This document shows positions 50,148-62,800 of a DNA stretch of 64,000 nt, one piece after another. This DNA comes from Prinia subflava (taxonomy: Eukaryota; Chordata; Aves; Passeriformes; Cisticolidae). The number at the start of each line of letters is the position of its first letter. Within the stretch, counting starts at the first letter, position 1. The notes below the pieces were generated by a model. It worked only from the letters and a program-made list of their open reading frames with translations, did no database searches and was not told where the DNA came from. The translations under genes were made by a program, and so were the position numbers. Where the stretch lies: the NCBI RefSeq assembly GCF_021018805.1, contig NC_086248.1, forward strand, positions 49,543,485 through 49,607,484. Direction: 5' to 3'.

Positions 50148-51501
50148 GATATGCAAACCAATCACAGTTCTCCAAGGAATTTAATATACCAAAAGCAACA
50201 AACTTGTACATATTCTGCCAGAAAGAAACAGGGCAGCTGTTAACAGCTACCACTCAAGTGAGGTTACTCTGCAAACAAATGCCCCAGGAGCAGACAGGCA
50301 AGCATTCCTGAGGCTTTACACCCTGCCCCCTCCATTACCAGTCCCCAGTATTCAAACTGTTTCATTCTACCCCAGACCGGGGCTAACTGGTCTTGCCATT
50401 TGCTGTGTATTTCTCACTTCCTCTTAAAGACCCCTAATTCCTCCGAACGTGAAGAAAGTCAGAGATGAAGGAAGTGAGATAGAGTAACCACGCTTCATGC
50501 ACAAAAGGTCTCTGCACAATATTCTTCCTCACTGCTGCTTTTATACTGCCAAAACTGATTTAAAACTCCATCTGACCTATCACAGAAAAACAAGCAAGGC
50601 CCTGAGATAGGTTTTCTGTAACAGCAAGCTTTTATGTTCTACTTCAAAGAGAACTTCTACAGAAATTACTTGTTATCAGTACACTGAAATCATGGCTTAA
50701 ATAAAGGATGACATTAAATACACTAACTGGTCTTTACACTTCGAAAAAAGTTTAATCTGTGCATACATTATAGTAGAACCAGGTCCTGCTGAATAAAAAC
50801 TTAGAGCAAAGTATAAGCCATCCAGAAACAGGTGGTCTTGTAAAACTGTTAAAAATCAGAGATTTACAAACTTTTCTATGGGGGATACAGTCTGCTCTGT
50901 CAAGTCCCAAGCTAGAACTTCAGGTAGCAGCAATGGGTTTTTTCTGGCTACAAGGAACTTGTGGCCCATTTCCCAAATGCCTACAGTCTGTCACTAAGTG
51001 CACTATTCTGCCTATAGTGGAAAGGATTAAAAATGAGTCCTGAGATTTCCTCAGATAAGGCTGCAAAGGCTACCTGAATATGTACATTATACTGACTAGC
51101 TACAGAATGTTTCCAGTGTTCACAGAAAAACAGTCTATGTGGCTACAACTGCACCTCTCTGGCTTTTCTGAAACTGGTATCACTCCTGCACCCCTTCATG
51201 AAATCATGAGCTACAGAACTGCTGAACACAGGCCAGAGAGCCTTCTTTGACATTACAGTAGCAAGGAAAAGTAAAAAGTCCTCCCTGAAGTCCCTCAGCA
51301 AAGACGCACAATGATTGGCACACCCAGGTCTCATGATATTAACCTGGGTACAAGTGAGCATTGTACAATGTTCCTTGCTTTTGTCATCAGAATGCCAGGT
51401 AACTACCACACTCCAAAAATACAGACTGCAGGATATAAAAAATATCTACCTGATATTTCACCTGAGCATGATGCAAATGACATGGAATAAGAGGCAGAAA
51501 C

Positions 51502-51925
51502 TGTACGAGTTTTACTGGGAGAGAGGTAATTTCCTTCACAGCAGCCCCTACGGTGCTTGTTTTGGTAACACAGCATTGTCTCTGCTTTTGCCGAGCAGCA
51601 CTTACACAGCCCACGGCCCTGCCACCCCAGCGAGGGGTGCACAAGAGGTTGGGAGAGGACACAGCTGGGACAGCTGACCTGAAATACCAGAGAGATTCCA
51701 TACTATATAATGTCATGCTCAGCAGTGAAACTGAGGGGCAGGCTTTTTCCAAAGAATTTGCTGCTCAGAGACTGGCGGGGCATCAGTCTCCTGGTGGTGC
51801 TTTTATATCACAATGTTGATTAGCATTTTCTTTCATTATTAAACTGTCTTTATCTCATCCCTGAAGTTTGGGAGTTTTTTTCTTGGTTTTTTTGCCCTTC
51901 TGATCCTCTCCTCCAGCCCACCATT
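51502..51925 (+). mobile_element. Degenerate solo LTR, same broad family
   Basis: This is a second relic with the same blocks: 'ttactgggagagaggtaatt' near its 5' end, 'gggtgcacaagaggttggga', 'aggacacagctgggacagct', 'aatgtcatgctcagcagtga', 'attaaactgtctttatctca' and 'ctctcctccagcccacc'. It is shorter than the 31-kb copy and diverged by indels. The orientation is also plus. No internal viral genes adjoin it. The open frames of 79-121 residues on both strands here are artefacts of the LTR. Confidence 0.82.
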
Positions 51926-53166
51926 TAAACATTCTGGTACAACTCAGTGACATAGCTCCAAAATACATCATATGACAGAAATGACTTTTTGCACAGTAAC
52001 CAAGAGAATGCCACTATATTCTAAGTAAGAAGAACTTATTTTCACTGAGTTATTTCCAATTAGAACAACAGAAGTAATTTTTCTGAAAAACAACATGATG
52101 TTACATGATGTTAGCTGAAGGCAAAATGCAGCAAGTTCACTGACCAGAATACTTCCACTAGCCAGAGAAAAATCCTGCTGGTATTTTTTATGTGAGGAAA
52201 ACTCAGCATACTGTGAGAGCTTGTTAACACAAAAGAAGGCAAAGTATGAAGTTAAAGCAGCAGCTATTTCTCTCTGCAGAGCATTCATATATGTAGTAAC
52301 TGCCTTTGGCTTAGTTCAAGCCAGTTTCAAATTCAGAGTACACAAGTTCACAGGGAGTATGTCATTGTTACTTGATGCAATTTCTCCATCTTATTTTAGT
52401 GGAAAATTATTAGCATATTTTTTTACTATTCGTTAAATCCTGGAAACAGGCTACTAGAATCTGAAATAATCCTTAATTTTTATTTTTTTAATCCTAAAAC
52501 CCCCCAAAATAAAAGGCCAAACTCTGAGCATTAATCTATAGACACTTCATTCTAGCAAGCCATGGCAATAGCACTTACAAGGACTACAGACTAATACAAG
52601 CTTAAGTGCAGTGCACATTTCTGATGGTCAGGGTAGATAATATCCAAGTAACACAATAACTCTGACTCACAGAGGGCTGGACACCACTTCATAACGTGAG
52701 ACTTGGCAAGCAGAAAGGAAGGAAACACGGAAAAATGCCTTAAACATGATTATTTTCTACTCTCCAAATAATCACCAAATATCAATCATAAGGTACTTCA
52801 CCAAACATATGCCAACATTTGTCAGGATCCAAGGGCACAGAGATGAACCTCAACTCAATTAAAATCCGGAACTTCTCTGAAAATCCATCATCTTCCAAAA
52901 TCACAGAACACAGTAGATGGTGAGCACTGTCAGCAATCCAGATCTAGGATCCTTGTGCTATTGCACTTCTGTGATACCCAAACTGATAGCACAATCTGCA
53001 TGTTTGACCTACGCATTGTCAATCCCATTATCTTTAGCAGCAGAAGAAACCCCCCTTGAGATACTTCATAATTAAATTCTGCCTCCTGAAATTCGGTTCT
53101 GCCTTTCACTATATTGAATAGTTATATTTATTAACTTTCTTTTTCTCCTTAAAGAGGAAGGAAAAA

Positions 53167-53190
53167 AAACCAAACCAAACCAAACCAAAA
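53167..53190 (+). repeat. (CCAAA)n short tandem repeat
   Basis: Four to five units of CCAAA follow an A run, then CACCACCACC. This is low-complexity intron sequence. Confidence 0.85.
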
Positions 53191-56100
53191 CACCACCACC
53201 AAAAAGGTGTCAGAATACCATGCTTGGGATCTGCTGGAACAAAGAGTGCTTGAAAGAGCAAAACCAAGTAACTTTGATTCTGGCTTTTCCATGTTCCTTG
53301 GCATAGAAAGAAATGCTACAATTCAATTGAAGTAATTAGGGTTTTTTAATTCCTTAAAAAGATAATATATTCCCTTAAAAATTATAGACAAGATACTCCT
53401 CTGGGTCTCTTATGATTAAAACAAGTTTCTATTATATCAGCAAAGCATTCCAGAGAAGTTGTTGGAGGGTTGTTAGAAAAGGGTGTTTATTGAACTGGCA
53501 GAACATCAGCTCCTAGAAAAAGTAGTAACTAATTCTCTGCATGCAATCTCTCTCTTCCAGGAAAGCAACATTCTATGAATTTTCACACTATTAGCTTGCA
53601 ACCAGAAATGTTAAATCATGAATTGCATGCAACAATAAGGGAAAAAGATTTGGGGACTTTCCACTGCACAACAAGCTTTTCTTATGAAGGAAAATGTTTT
53701 AGTCTGCAAGAATCATGGGCCTTACATCTTATCACATCAATATCTAGTTCTTATCCCTCCTGTCCAAAAGGCAAAACTCAGAATGTGCATGAGGGAAAGA
53801 ACTCTGCTGGGGTTTAGAGACCATTTAATTTCTGTCAAGTCCCTGATTCTCTAATTAGGTAACCCAAATAAAAATAGTCTCAAAATCACATTAAAATATA
53901 CACCTCATATTTCTTTAAGTGCTACTGAAAGAATACACAGATATCACAATGGTTGTTAAAAATGAAGTGTAAAAGCTCATGTGAATCCAGAATAGGAAAC
54001 AAACAAAAACTCTAAACACATTAACTGTAGTTTAAACAGATATAAAATGCCTTTTCATCTTTAAATTAAAAGCATTCTGAATTAAAAGTGTCAGATCTAC
54101 CCAAACTAACATTCCCAATTTAAGGTTTATAAATTTCTGTCCTCAGCTCCCACAGTGCATATTTTAACATGCAATTTTAACAGTGAAACTCCACTACCTA
54201 TTTCACTTCCTAATTTTCCTACCTTTGCACAACATAATATACAATCAACTGAATACATTTTAACATGAAAGGTTTCCTTCTCCTGTCTTTGTCAAAACCC
54301 ACCTCCCCTCCACATCACACAGCAGCTTTGAGCCAAACACAAGAGGTACTTGTCTTTTTTCTAAACCCTGCATTTTCAAAGAGAATGAATGCTCCTGAAA
54401 TTAATATGAATAAGGAGATGAATTTGAAAGAACATTTAAGATGTTATGAAAAAATCCCAGTAAAAATATATTTTAAATGCACCTGAGATCCATTCCCTGC
54501 ATGAGTGTATTTATTAGCAACTGTATATCCGTACAAACTCAGGTACAACCTTCAGAATTAAAGGAGATGTCAATGCTAATTCTCAAATTAAGTTTTTTAT
54601 TTTCAGTGGGCATAATAGAAAAGAAATTGCAAGGCCACAATTCATTATCTGAGCATTGTTTAAAAATGTAATAATCTGCCAACTTGTAAAAAATTCCCCT
54701 CTGAAAAATCCCCAAGAGCTTCTTCCCAAGCACCACATAGATAGCAGATGGCCAGCATCAAGTCTGCAATTACCAGTCTGGCCTGACAGTTCCACAGATG
54801 ACAATGATACTCTTCTCTTTTTGTGGATGTGTGCAGGGGGCAGCTTGAGAGATGCAGACAACTAGGTATCACAGGCAACAACACCTTCCACTAAAAATAC
54901 TCTTATATAATCAATTTCCAGGCTGGTCACATGATTCCTCCATTAATCTTCATTTCACCATTAGGTTTCTCTCCCTTTTTCTTTAACACTGAATTTTCTG
55001 CTACTTAAAAGTTTTTCAAACAAGCTGGTGGGAAATGTGTAACATTAAGGATGCAGCAGAACTGACCATTGTCAAGCACTGCTGAACACAAACCTCATGA
55101 ACTATCTGTTGTTGCAACCCTTCCCCTCTTTATTTTACTCTCTCCCCCAGCACAGTCTCCCCTCACCCAGCCCTGAACAGATTATTCTCTTGCCTACAGA
55201 GAACAGAACATCGGATGAGGAGCTGCTGTTTCATTTCCTCTCCTTCATCCCACCCCTCAAATGGGGAAGACCTCAAAAGGGGGGAGGGGAGGGCATGGTT
55301 TCAATTCAAATGCTGCATCTTAAAATACTACTGTGTAGCATTTGGCTGGGAGTGATTAAATCTATATATAAATACACACCATGAGAGCGCTTTATCCCCC
55401 CTACATCTCTTGGAAAAAAAAAACAAACAACTTCTGCATTAATAATGATTTACTATTTCACTTTTACACCCAAGAATTTAAATATCTGAGCAAAACCTTT
55501 ATTTTGCCAAAGCCAACAACTGTTTACAAATGAAAGCAAGCAGAAATCAAGTTATGAGCTGACAGATGCAACAGAAAGAGGGTGGAAAGGATTTTCTAGT
55601 GTGCAAGAGAGGCCTGACAGACTTAAGCATTTGGACCTCTCCTCAGGAATGCTCAGCTCTCCACAGAGACTTCTGTCTTACACCGATTCAGCATTCCTTC
55701 CTTCATTTCTACTAATTCTTCCTCATTCCAGCTATCCCTTTTGCAAAATTTATCAGGCATAGAAAGATGCTGGAGAAAAGTATACCACAGTCCTGCTGTC
55801 ATTCATTATCTGTCTCAAAATTCTTACTGGGAAGTAAGTAAATGCAGGAAGGTAACCTTAAGTCTTACCACGGTCTAGTTCTCTCCCATTCCAGCTTAAT
55901 TCCAGTGACAGGTTGCATAGGGAGAGTGACAATGTTATGGAAACACTGCCACTGTAGAGGCTGTACCCCTCCCTGATAAGATCACCTTTGACTAATCTTG
56001 ATTTAATCCAAACTAAATTCTGACAATCCTCAGGTTGATTCTTGGTTGATGGTTGACTATGTGTCAAATGCCACGCAATAAAATGGAAATTCCTTCCCAC

Positions 56101-56537
56101 CAGAACTGGAGATGAGAAGATGCTTTCCTCAGGGCACAATGAGCAAACTTCCTTTGCTGACACACACAATGAATACTAGAAAGCATTGTCCTTTTATCAA
56201 CTCACTCAAAAGTTTCTGCCTTTTCCCACTTGTTTATCAAGTGCTGTAGCACAGGACATTACTCCTCTGTATAAATCTGGCACTTCTTGCAACTGCAATT
56301 ATCAAAACATGTAACACAAGCACCCCCTTTGTGGCAGAGATTCAAGTTAATGCACATAACTCATGTAGAACTAAATTAATCAACCCTCACCAGAACAATT
56401 ACTTGGCTCCAGCAAGGAAAAATCTGCATGCAGTAAACAGCTTTGCAAAAGTATGGTTAGTTTGTGAAAAACATTTTTAAAGCGTTTTGGACTGTTTCTC
56501 TCTCAGAAACATACAAAACTTAGCAGTGTCAACTCAC

Positions 56538-56699
56538 CTTCCACACTGTCAGAACAGGAGGTACCAATGCCAGTGTCCCCACTGTCAGAAGCTATGCTGT
56601 GCCTTCTCACAGGATTGTTTTGACTGCTTGATGAAATCGTTGAGGACTGCCACAGGGATTCAGTACCAGGTAACCATCCCACTGAGGAATAATCTGAGC
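56538..56699 (-). CDS. CEP85L: CEP85L exon 2
   Basis: This 162-base exon encodes 53 full codons of CEP85L between a good acceptor (ccttttttatAG, exon from 56699) and a consensus donor (gtggaAG|GTGAGT, exon to 56538). It enters and leaves in phase 1, and its last G starts the Asp codon completed by exon 3. The encoded peptide includes [17 protein letters not shown] and the highly conserved [20 protein letters not shown] block, then SVE. From memory, human exon 2 also ends in phase 1, and this exon is where human CEP85L variants causing posterior-predominant lissencephaly cluster. Compared with human there is one extra residue near the start (SSVGWLP against SSAWLP). Exon 1, with the initiator Met, is not seen in the window. 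Confidence 0.97.
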
Positions 56700-58950
56700 C
56701 TATAAAAAAGGAAGCCAGAAGTCTGTCATTAGAGATACAATACAAATGTCAGCAACAAAATACCTGTCAAGATGAAAACTGAATCCTATGTTTCATAGAT
56801 AAAACTTGAGTGAGACTGTGTGTGTATCTTGGAGAGGGGTTTTTTTTGTTAATTTAAATCCTTTTGCTGGATGAAAGCTTCCCCAAAATTCCAGCATGTG
56901 TATTTTTAACTATTTAGAAACGTGATCCTTAAACCTTTCTTGCACTCTTTAACAAGACACTTATCATATGATTCCTGTCCTAGATCTGATTCTCAATTCA
57001 CATTTTGCATTGCAGGCATTCAAATACAAAGCAATTAATTAATTTTGAGACCAAAACCAGTTGAAGATTTGGCCACTGAGATACAGTCCTTTTCTACTGT
57101 GCATAAACCACATGACCTAGGTGATAAAGCCAGCAATGAAATCGTCAACATGGATATGTGAAATAATTTCTTATGTAGCTGCACACAAGCTGCCTTTGTG
57201 AGACATGTATCCATCTAGTGGCTTGTTTCATTTTGGTTATTTTTTAATTTAAATAATCGCTAAAATGTTACATTTTCAAACACAATTCAGAGCAGCAACC
57301 AGACCCTCTGTTCAAGGAGTTTTTAAAGTAGGCCACACGTTCTCACAGTCAACCTCAAGGGAAAATTTATCACAGAGTACAATCCCAGAAGACCATTACA
57401 ATTTCCAATAGCCAGTATCTAAATCTGAGCATTGTTTAAAGGCAGAACACTGATCACCACATTCATGCTCTGAACCAGCACAGGCACATAAAGAACCATG
57501 GAAAAAAGCACGGCTGCTCTTCATTTATATATAATCACATACATACACCCCCTCTAGCACTTAGCTTTGTATAGCACTTTCAGCAGGAAATGACTCATGA
57601 AGAAGTATCAGCTCACATATAACGTCTCCTATGCTACATGATATTATTTTTAGATCACTTAAACACTTTCAGCGGTGTCCATCTGAACTTGTAACAGCAA
57701 TTTGCCTCTGCAATGACATCTGCTATTTCCAGCTGTACTTGTTCTCCAGTAAATTAAATAGAAAACAATGCAAAAATTAAATATGTGGGTACATATATAA
57801 CCCCACCCCCACATATATGAATACATACATGGTTCCCATATAGCAGCCAAATCACTAGACCTAGTACCCAGAGTGGTAACAGCTGCTTGCTAAGCCACTT
57901 GAAAATCGAGGAACACAGTAAATATTTAGTTACACAGTAAATTCCTTACAGCATGCGCTATTGAACTGTAACATGACATCTAAAACAGTCTTTTTTGTGG
58001 GTAGGTTCTTGAAGGCCTTAAATATGCCTGTCCATCACATTTGCCTCAACTTCATTCTCCATTGATTACTGCCTCTTCTTCACTTTAACACATTTGCCTA
58101 CCTTTTCTCCCTGTAATTCAAAATCACCCAATTCTCCTTCCCCTTCATTCTACTTCAGCTGTACCTTGTGCAATGCATTTCCTTCTCTTCCTTAAACTTA
58201 GTTTTTCCTCTCCAGAAGTCTCTTTAAACTATTCCAGTGGGTATCTTTCAGGTCCAAGGGCGAGGGGGAAGACCAGAGGAGCCAGACATGAACGCAGGTG
58301 CCCATGGCTCACCAGTCACACCCTGTAAAGGGGTCCCAGCCAAGATTCCAATGGAATACCACTCCAGGTGTCATCCTCCCTTTGTCATCATCTAATGTAC
58401 TCAAGTGTGATAGTTTTGCATACAGCTAGTGGGAAACTGGCACGTTTCTTCCTCTCCTACCATCCAGCACATTTTTCACTAATACTCTGGCTGCTTTGGG
58501 AACAATAATTTTACCATCCCTCCCCCGGAACAGGGCTACTTTCCACAAGAATTCCACTTCATCCCTCTCAAGTTGCATCTACCTATTCCAGCAAGAGTAA
58601 AACCGACTTATGAAAGGCCAAGCTAATTAAATCAGAGACAGTTCTGATTTAAGGGACATTTAAAATACATTTATAGAAAAGAAATTTAGATTGATTCCCC
58701 CTTTATTATGACGTTTTCCACTACACAATTCTTTGGTGACATTTCAGCTTTTATGGTGTTACATAGGTGTTAAAAGAAATGCAGCAGATAATTTATTACG
58801 GAGTAGTGGTAGCATTAACACAGCATTAAGTGTCAAACCCTTTAGATCTCTTGGTTAGACAAATGAACTTACAACCATCCATACACAAAGCCCCAGAAGG
58901 GAGAAGTACTTTTCACTCTGGTGAACTTTGGGTAATAAAAGCTAAAAATA

Positions 58951-59160
58951 CCACAGAATGAGAGTAACTTAAGAAAAGGCTTTCAGAAGTCACCTATGCT
59001 AACCTTCAACTGAAAGCAAGATAATTAGATCAGACTACTCAGGGCCCCATCCAGCTGAGTCTTGAACACCTCCAAGGACACAGATTCCACAACCACTCTG
59101 GTTCTTCCAGCATTTTACCACTCTCCATTCCAAGAAAAATTTCCAAATATCTCAAGACTC
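58951..59160 (-). mobile_element. CR1 LINE fragment, inverted
   Basis: On plus the piece starts 'ccacagaatgagagtaactt' and includes 'gaacacctccaaggacacag' and 'attccacaaccactctgg'. This is the reverse complement of a CR1 3' region. Similarity fades near 59160. Confidence 0.85.
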
Positions 59161-59339
59161 TCTCATGTTCCAAACATATTGTTGCAATATACTCCAAAAA
59201 TGCAACAACCCAGTGCAACTAGACTCAGTTAACAAACAGGGTTAACACAACTAGAGGGGGCAGACAGTCATTCCCATTGGGATCTCTGCAGATACTGTAA
59301 GTATAGAAAATAACAGGCACCACAAAACACCCTGCTATA

Positions 59340-59850
59340 ATCTATTCTCAGTTTTACACCTACACACAGACAGCCTGGGGACACACCAAGCCCAGGTGGG
59401 GTGCTGAAGCACAGGTCCAGGAGGACATGCTGGCACATCACAGAATTAAAGCTTTGCACCTTTGCACCCACGGGCAGTTCAGCAGCACTAAGTGACCTCA
59501 TGAAGCCTGACCCTTGAGCTGGTAGGCCTGAAGAGGTAAGTGCTGGTACACATCCATAGCTACACACAGGCCAGCACGAGGCCAGCAAGACTTTCCAAGC
59601 TTTCCACACAGGCCAGCCACATCCCATCTGACTTTCCAAGGAAATACATAAGTCTACCTGCACAGTGCTCTGGGCCTCAGAAGGGTCTCTTCACCCAGGC
59701 ACTCCCCTCTCACATCCCCTGTGATGTACGGCTGGCTGTGCACAGCAGCAAGAGGGCACCCACAGGGCCATCACCAGGACCATGCCTCCTCCTTACAGCC
59801 ATCTGTACACAGAGATGTGCACATGGGCTGCGGTGGAACAGTCGTTTTTC
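59340..59850. other. GC-richer islet of unknown role
   Basis: About 500 bases, rich in CAGG/CCAG words, lie in CEP85L intron 1 to the right of an inverted CR1. Open frames of 131 residues (minus) and 121 residues (plus) overlap, which suggests composition rather than coding. A short word 'ccagcacgaggccagcaaga' shows local duplication. It could be a decayed repeat or a regulatory island. Confidence 0.3.
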
Positions 59851-62800
59851 ACTGGATTTCTACTGCCAAGGAGAATTCTCTACATTTAACAGGCGTATGT
59901 CCTAAGAAAGACATTTGGTTTAATTTTTAGTAGGTAAACAGTATTTGGGTTTCAACCTATTTTAGACATGTCAACAGAACATGATTGCACATGATCACTT
60001 TCTCTTTGCCCCTGACATTAAACATGTTCCTCTTTTTTTCTAAAAAGTATAGTTAATCACATAATCCAGGAGTCTACAGCTTTTAATGTTTCAGGGCACA
60101 TCCAGAAAATTGTGTTACCTTGCAGACCTAATGGAGATTCTATTTCATAGAAGGCCATTGTAAATATACAAGTGTCTGCATGAGAAAGTAAGTTCAATCA
60201 GCTTTGAAAAGCTCTATCATAAACAGCCAAATACAAGCACCAGGATGGTAGAAACAAACCCAAATATTAAGCCTGAACACTAAGTAACCCACAAAATAGG
60301 ACCTTAGAGACCTCATCAGTCCAAGACACTATTTAAAATTAATGTATTACTTTCTTTATTTGGAACTCACCTTCTGAGCAAAGTCCTCAGAAATCCCCAA
60401 TTGCTATGTACCCCATTCTATGCTCCCCATCTCCTTTTTGGACAGCTCTCTGCAAATGCATGATCTTTCATACAGCAAACAGCCTACACCAAGAGAACCA
60501 AGTGTAAAAAGGGAAGATACACAGAAGTGTCCACACTGCTCAGCCAGCACACCTGCCTCACCCTGCTGCTCTGATCTCAAACCTGCCAATCAACAGCCAG
60601 CATCCATCTGCCCAAAATAGAGTGGGGTAAGAAAGGCAAGCAAAAATTTCTAATCAGTATTTGTTCTGCTGAATTGTATATTAGCATCTGTCTGTGATTG
60701 TTCTTTACTGGGTTAGAAAAATCCACCTTTCTTTCATAGGATTCACTAGAAGAGAAAAAAGTAGTGTCATCCTACCGGGCTGCAATTTCCAACAAGCATG
60801 ACAAAATACACGTAAGATCACAAAAAAATTCACAAAAAAAGCCTTTTTTATACAAAAAGTTGAATGCCTCCTTAAATTTAGTCAGTTAAATATACTAACA
60901 TACTCTGTTTTCAGCCTAGCCATTTAAACAGATCCCTTCATGACTAAGTATATAAAGGGCAGGAGGTAGATTGTTTATTAAAAGGGAATAGTTGTTGAAA
61001 TTTCACTCCACAAAAACATCCACCTTTTTCTGTGTGTTACAGAATGCTGTCATCTACTGCTCTCAGAAAGACACTCAGTTAACTCTGGATCATTACCACA
61101 CCTAATTTCAGTGGCACGCACACATCCCCTACGATGTCCATACACAAAATAATAACATTACTGTCTTTACATTTGGTTCCTAAAATACCTCTAACATGCT
61201 TCAATGTAAAGGTTATTACTTTAAGTGACAGCTATGATACTGTTACTTTACCTAGACACTGAATGGAAAGCAACAGCAAAAGACGTAACTGGGTTTCACA
61301 GCAGATACATCCTGAATTAAGAGTACTGATTTTTCTCTTCACCACTGTGACTGACATGGATTGTGACCGGAAGTGAATCACCCATGACAGCCAGTGCAAA
61401 TTTATACAGTCAAAAGATTCTGAAGAAGATCTGTCTATAGTACTAGCAAAACTACCTACGTGAAGCTCATTCTAGTCATCATGGATGTTACGGGGCTGTA
61501 CAATCGTATTTCACGCCAGGATGGCACTGAAGTCTGCCTGAAGCCCTTTCAAGGAAAGAAAGTCAGCATTCAGCCCAAAGACACTGCCACAGTTAATTAG
61601 TTTACCCTCACCATCTGTACCTTTACCCAAAACACTGCTAATTATGCACAAAGATCACATGACAGTATTTTGAAAGAAGTCATCCACCTTCAACCCAGTT
61701 CTCACACATCCACTCATACAATCCCCTGACATTCCTGAACTTATTCCAGCTGCACCTTCTACACACGCCTCCCTTCTCAGTAAGTTCTCAATTAGTTCCT
61801 TTAGGTATCATAGCCTCTCTTTTGCTCTCTCTTCTGTCCCGTAGGGCTGCATAAGCACTCATCTTTTCAAAAGGAACACTCTACAAAGAAACCCACAAAA
61901 GGTCTCTCGATGATACAGTTGCTGTATTGTAGGAAAAAACTTACTTTGGTTGGAAAATGTTTGTTTGCTCATCATACCTGCAAGATCATTACTGCCAGAA
62001 GATTAAAGAAAATCTCACTCTGGGGTGTGCTTCATGCACAACAAGCCTTCACAAATAATATTCTAAATTTTTTAACTGTTGAAAAGACAACACCACCGTG
62101 TTGGTGAAAAGGCAATGGAGGCAGGGGAGCCCAAAATGCTAAAAAGCCATTCCAAAAAGCAGATGTCATACTTAAACACATTTATATAGTGCTTTAAAAA
62201 AAGCTGAGAGTTATCAATGGAATGGTGCAACAGCAGCCTCCTCCAGTCTAAGGTGAAGCAAATAAGGTGCAGTCATTCAATCTGATACCCTGACACAATA
62301 AAAAGATCCTGGCATGTCAGTGTTCCTTCCAGACTCAGGAGGAAAACCCCTTAATTCAATAAATAACTACTTCATAAATTATTTTGAAAATAATGCTTAA
62401 AAAATGGCATCCCAACCCTAACTTCTTAGACACATCTCCATGGTCCTTCTGCAAAACAAATTGCAACTTTGATTAATACAAATGTCCAAAACAAGGTCCA
62501 GGTCTACAATGGAGGCTTTTCTCTTCCAGAGTGAGCAGAACATTGGAAAGAGAGGTTTCTAATGCTTGCAGGGAAGGTGGCCAGATGACAGTTTCAGGAT
62601 CCTTTTTTTACAAATGCTCTGGAGGTGGTGGAAACTCACAGCTCTATCAGCAGGCCATGAACTAAGATACCAGAAGGTCCCAGTCCCTCCTCGCACATGA
62701 ATGCAGCTGAGAGTAGGTGGATGATGCAGTTTAATCAAAGTGCAATAAGAAGCAGGGTAAAGTGGGATGAAATGACAGCCTGAACTATTACATTTTTACA

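Larger units (their letters stand above)
30463..56537 (-). other. CEP85L: CEP85L intron 2
   Basis: This is the 26,075-base interval between the exon 2 donor (56537) and the exon 3 acceptor (30463). It has no convincing coding sequence on either strand. It contains two degenerate LTRs on plus (31021-31541, 51502-51925), CR1 fragments at 32610-32714, 41603-41835, 47376-47445 and 48480-48710, a (TG)n(TA)n tract, an AAT hairpin, and a GC-richer patch at about 41885-42125. The remaining stretches look like ordinary intron. Confidence 0.9.

Noticed and set aside
51315..51819. Open frames of 79-121 residues on both strands
   Set aside because: They lie over or across the degenerate LTR at 51502-51925; no viral protein is recognisable in them.
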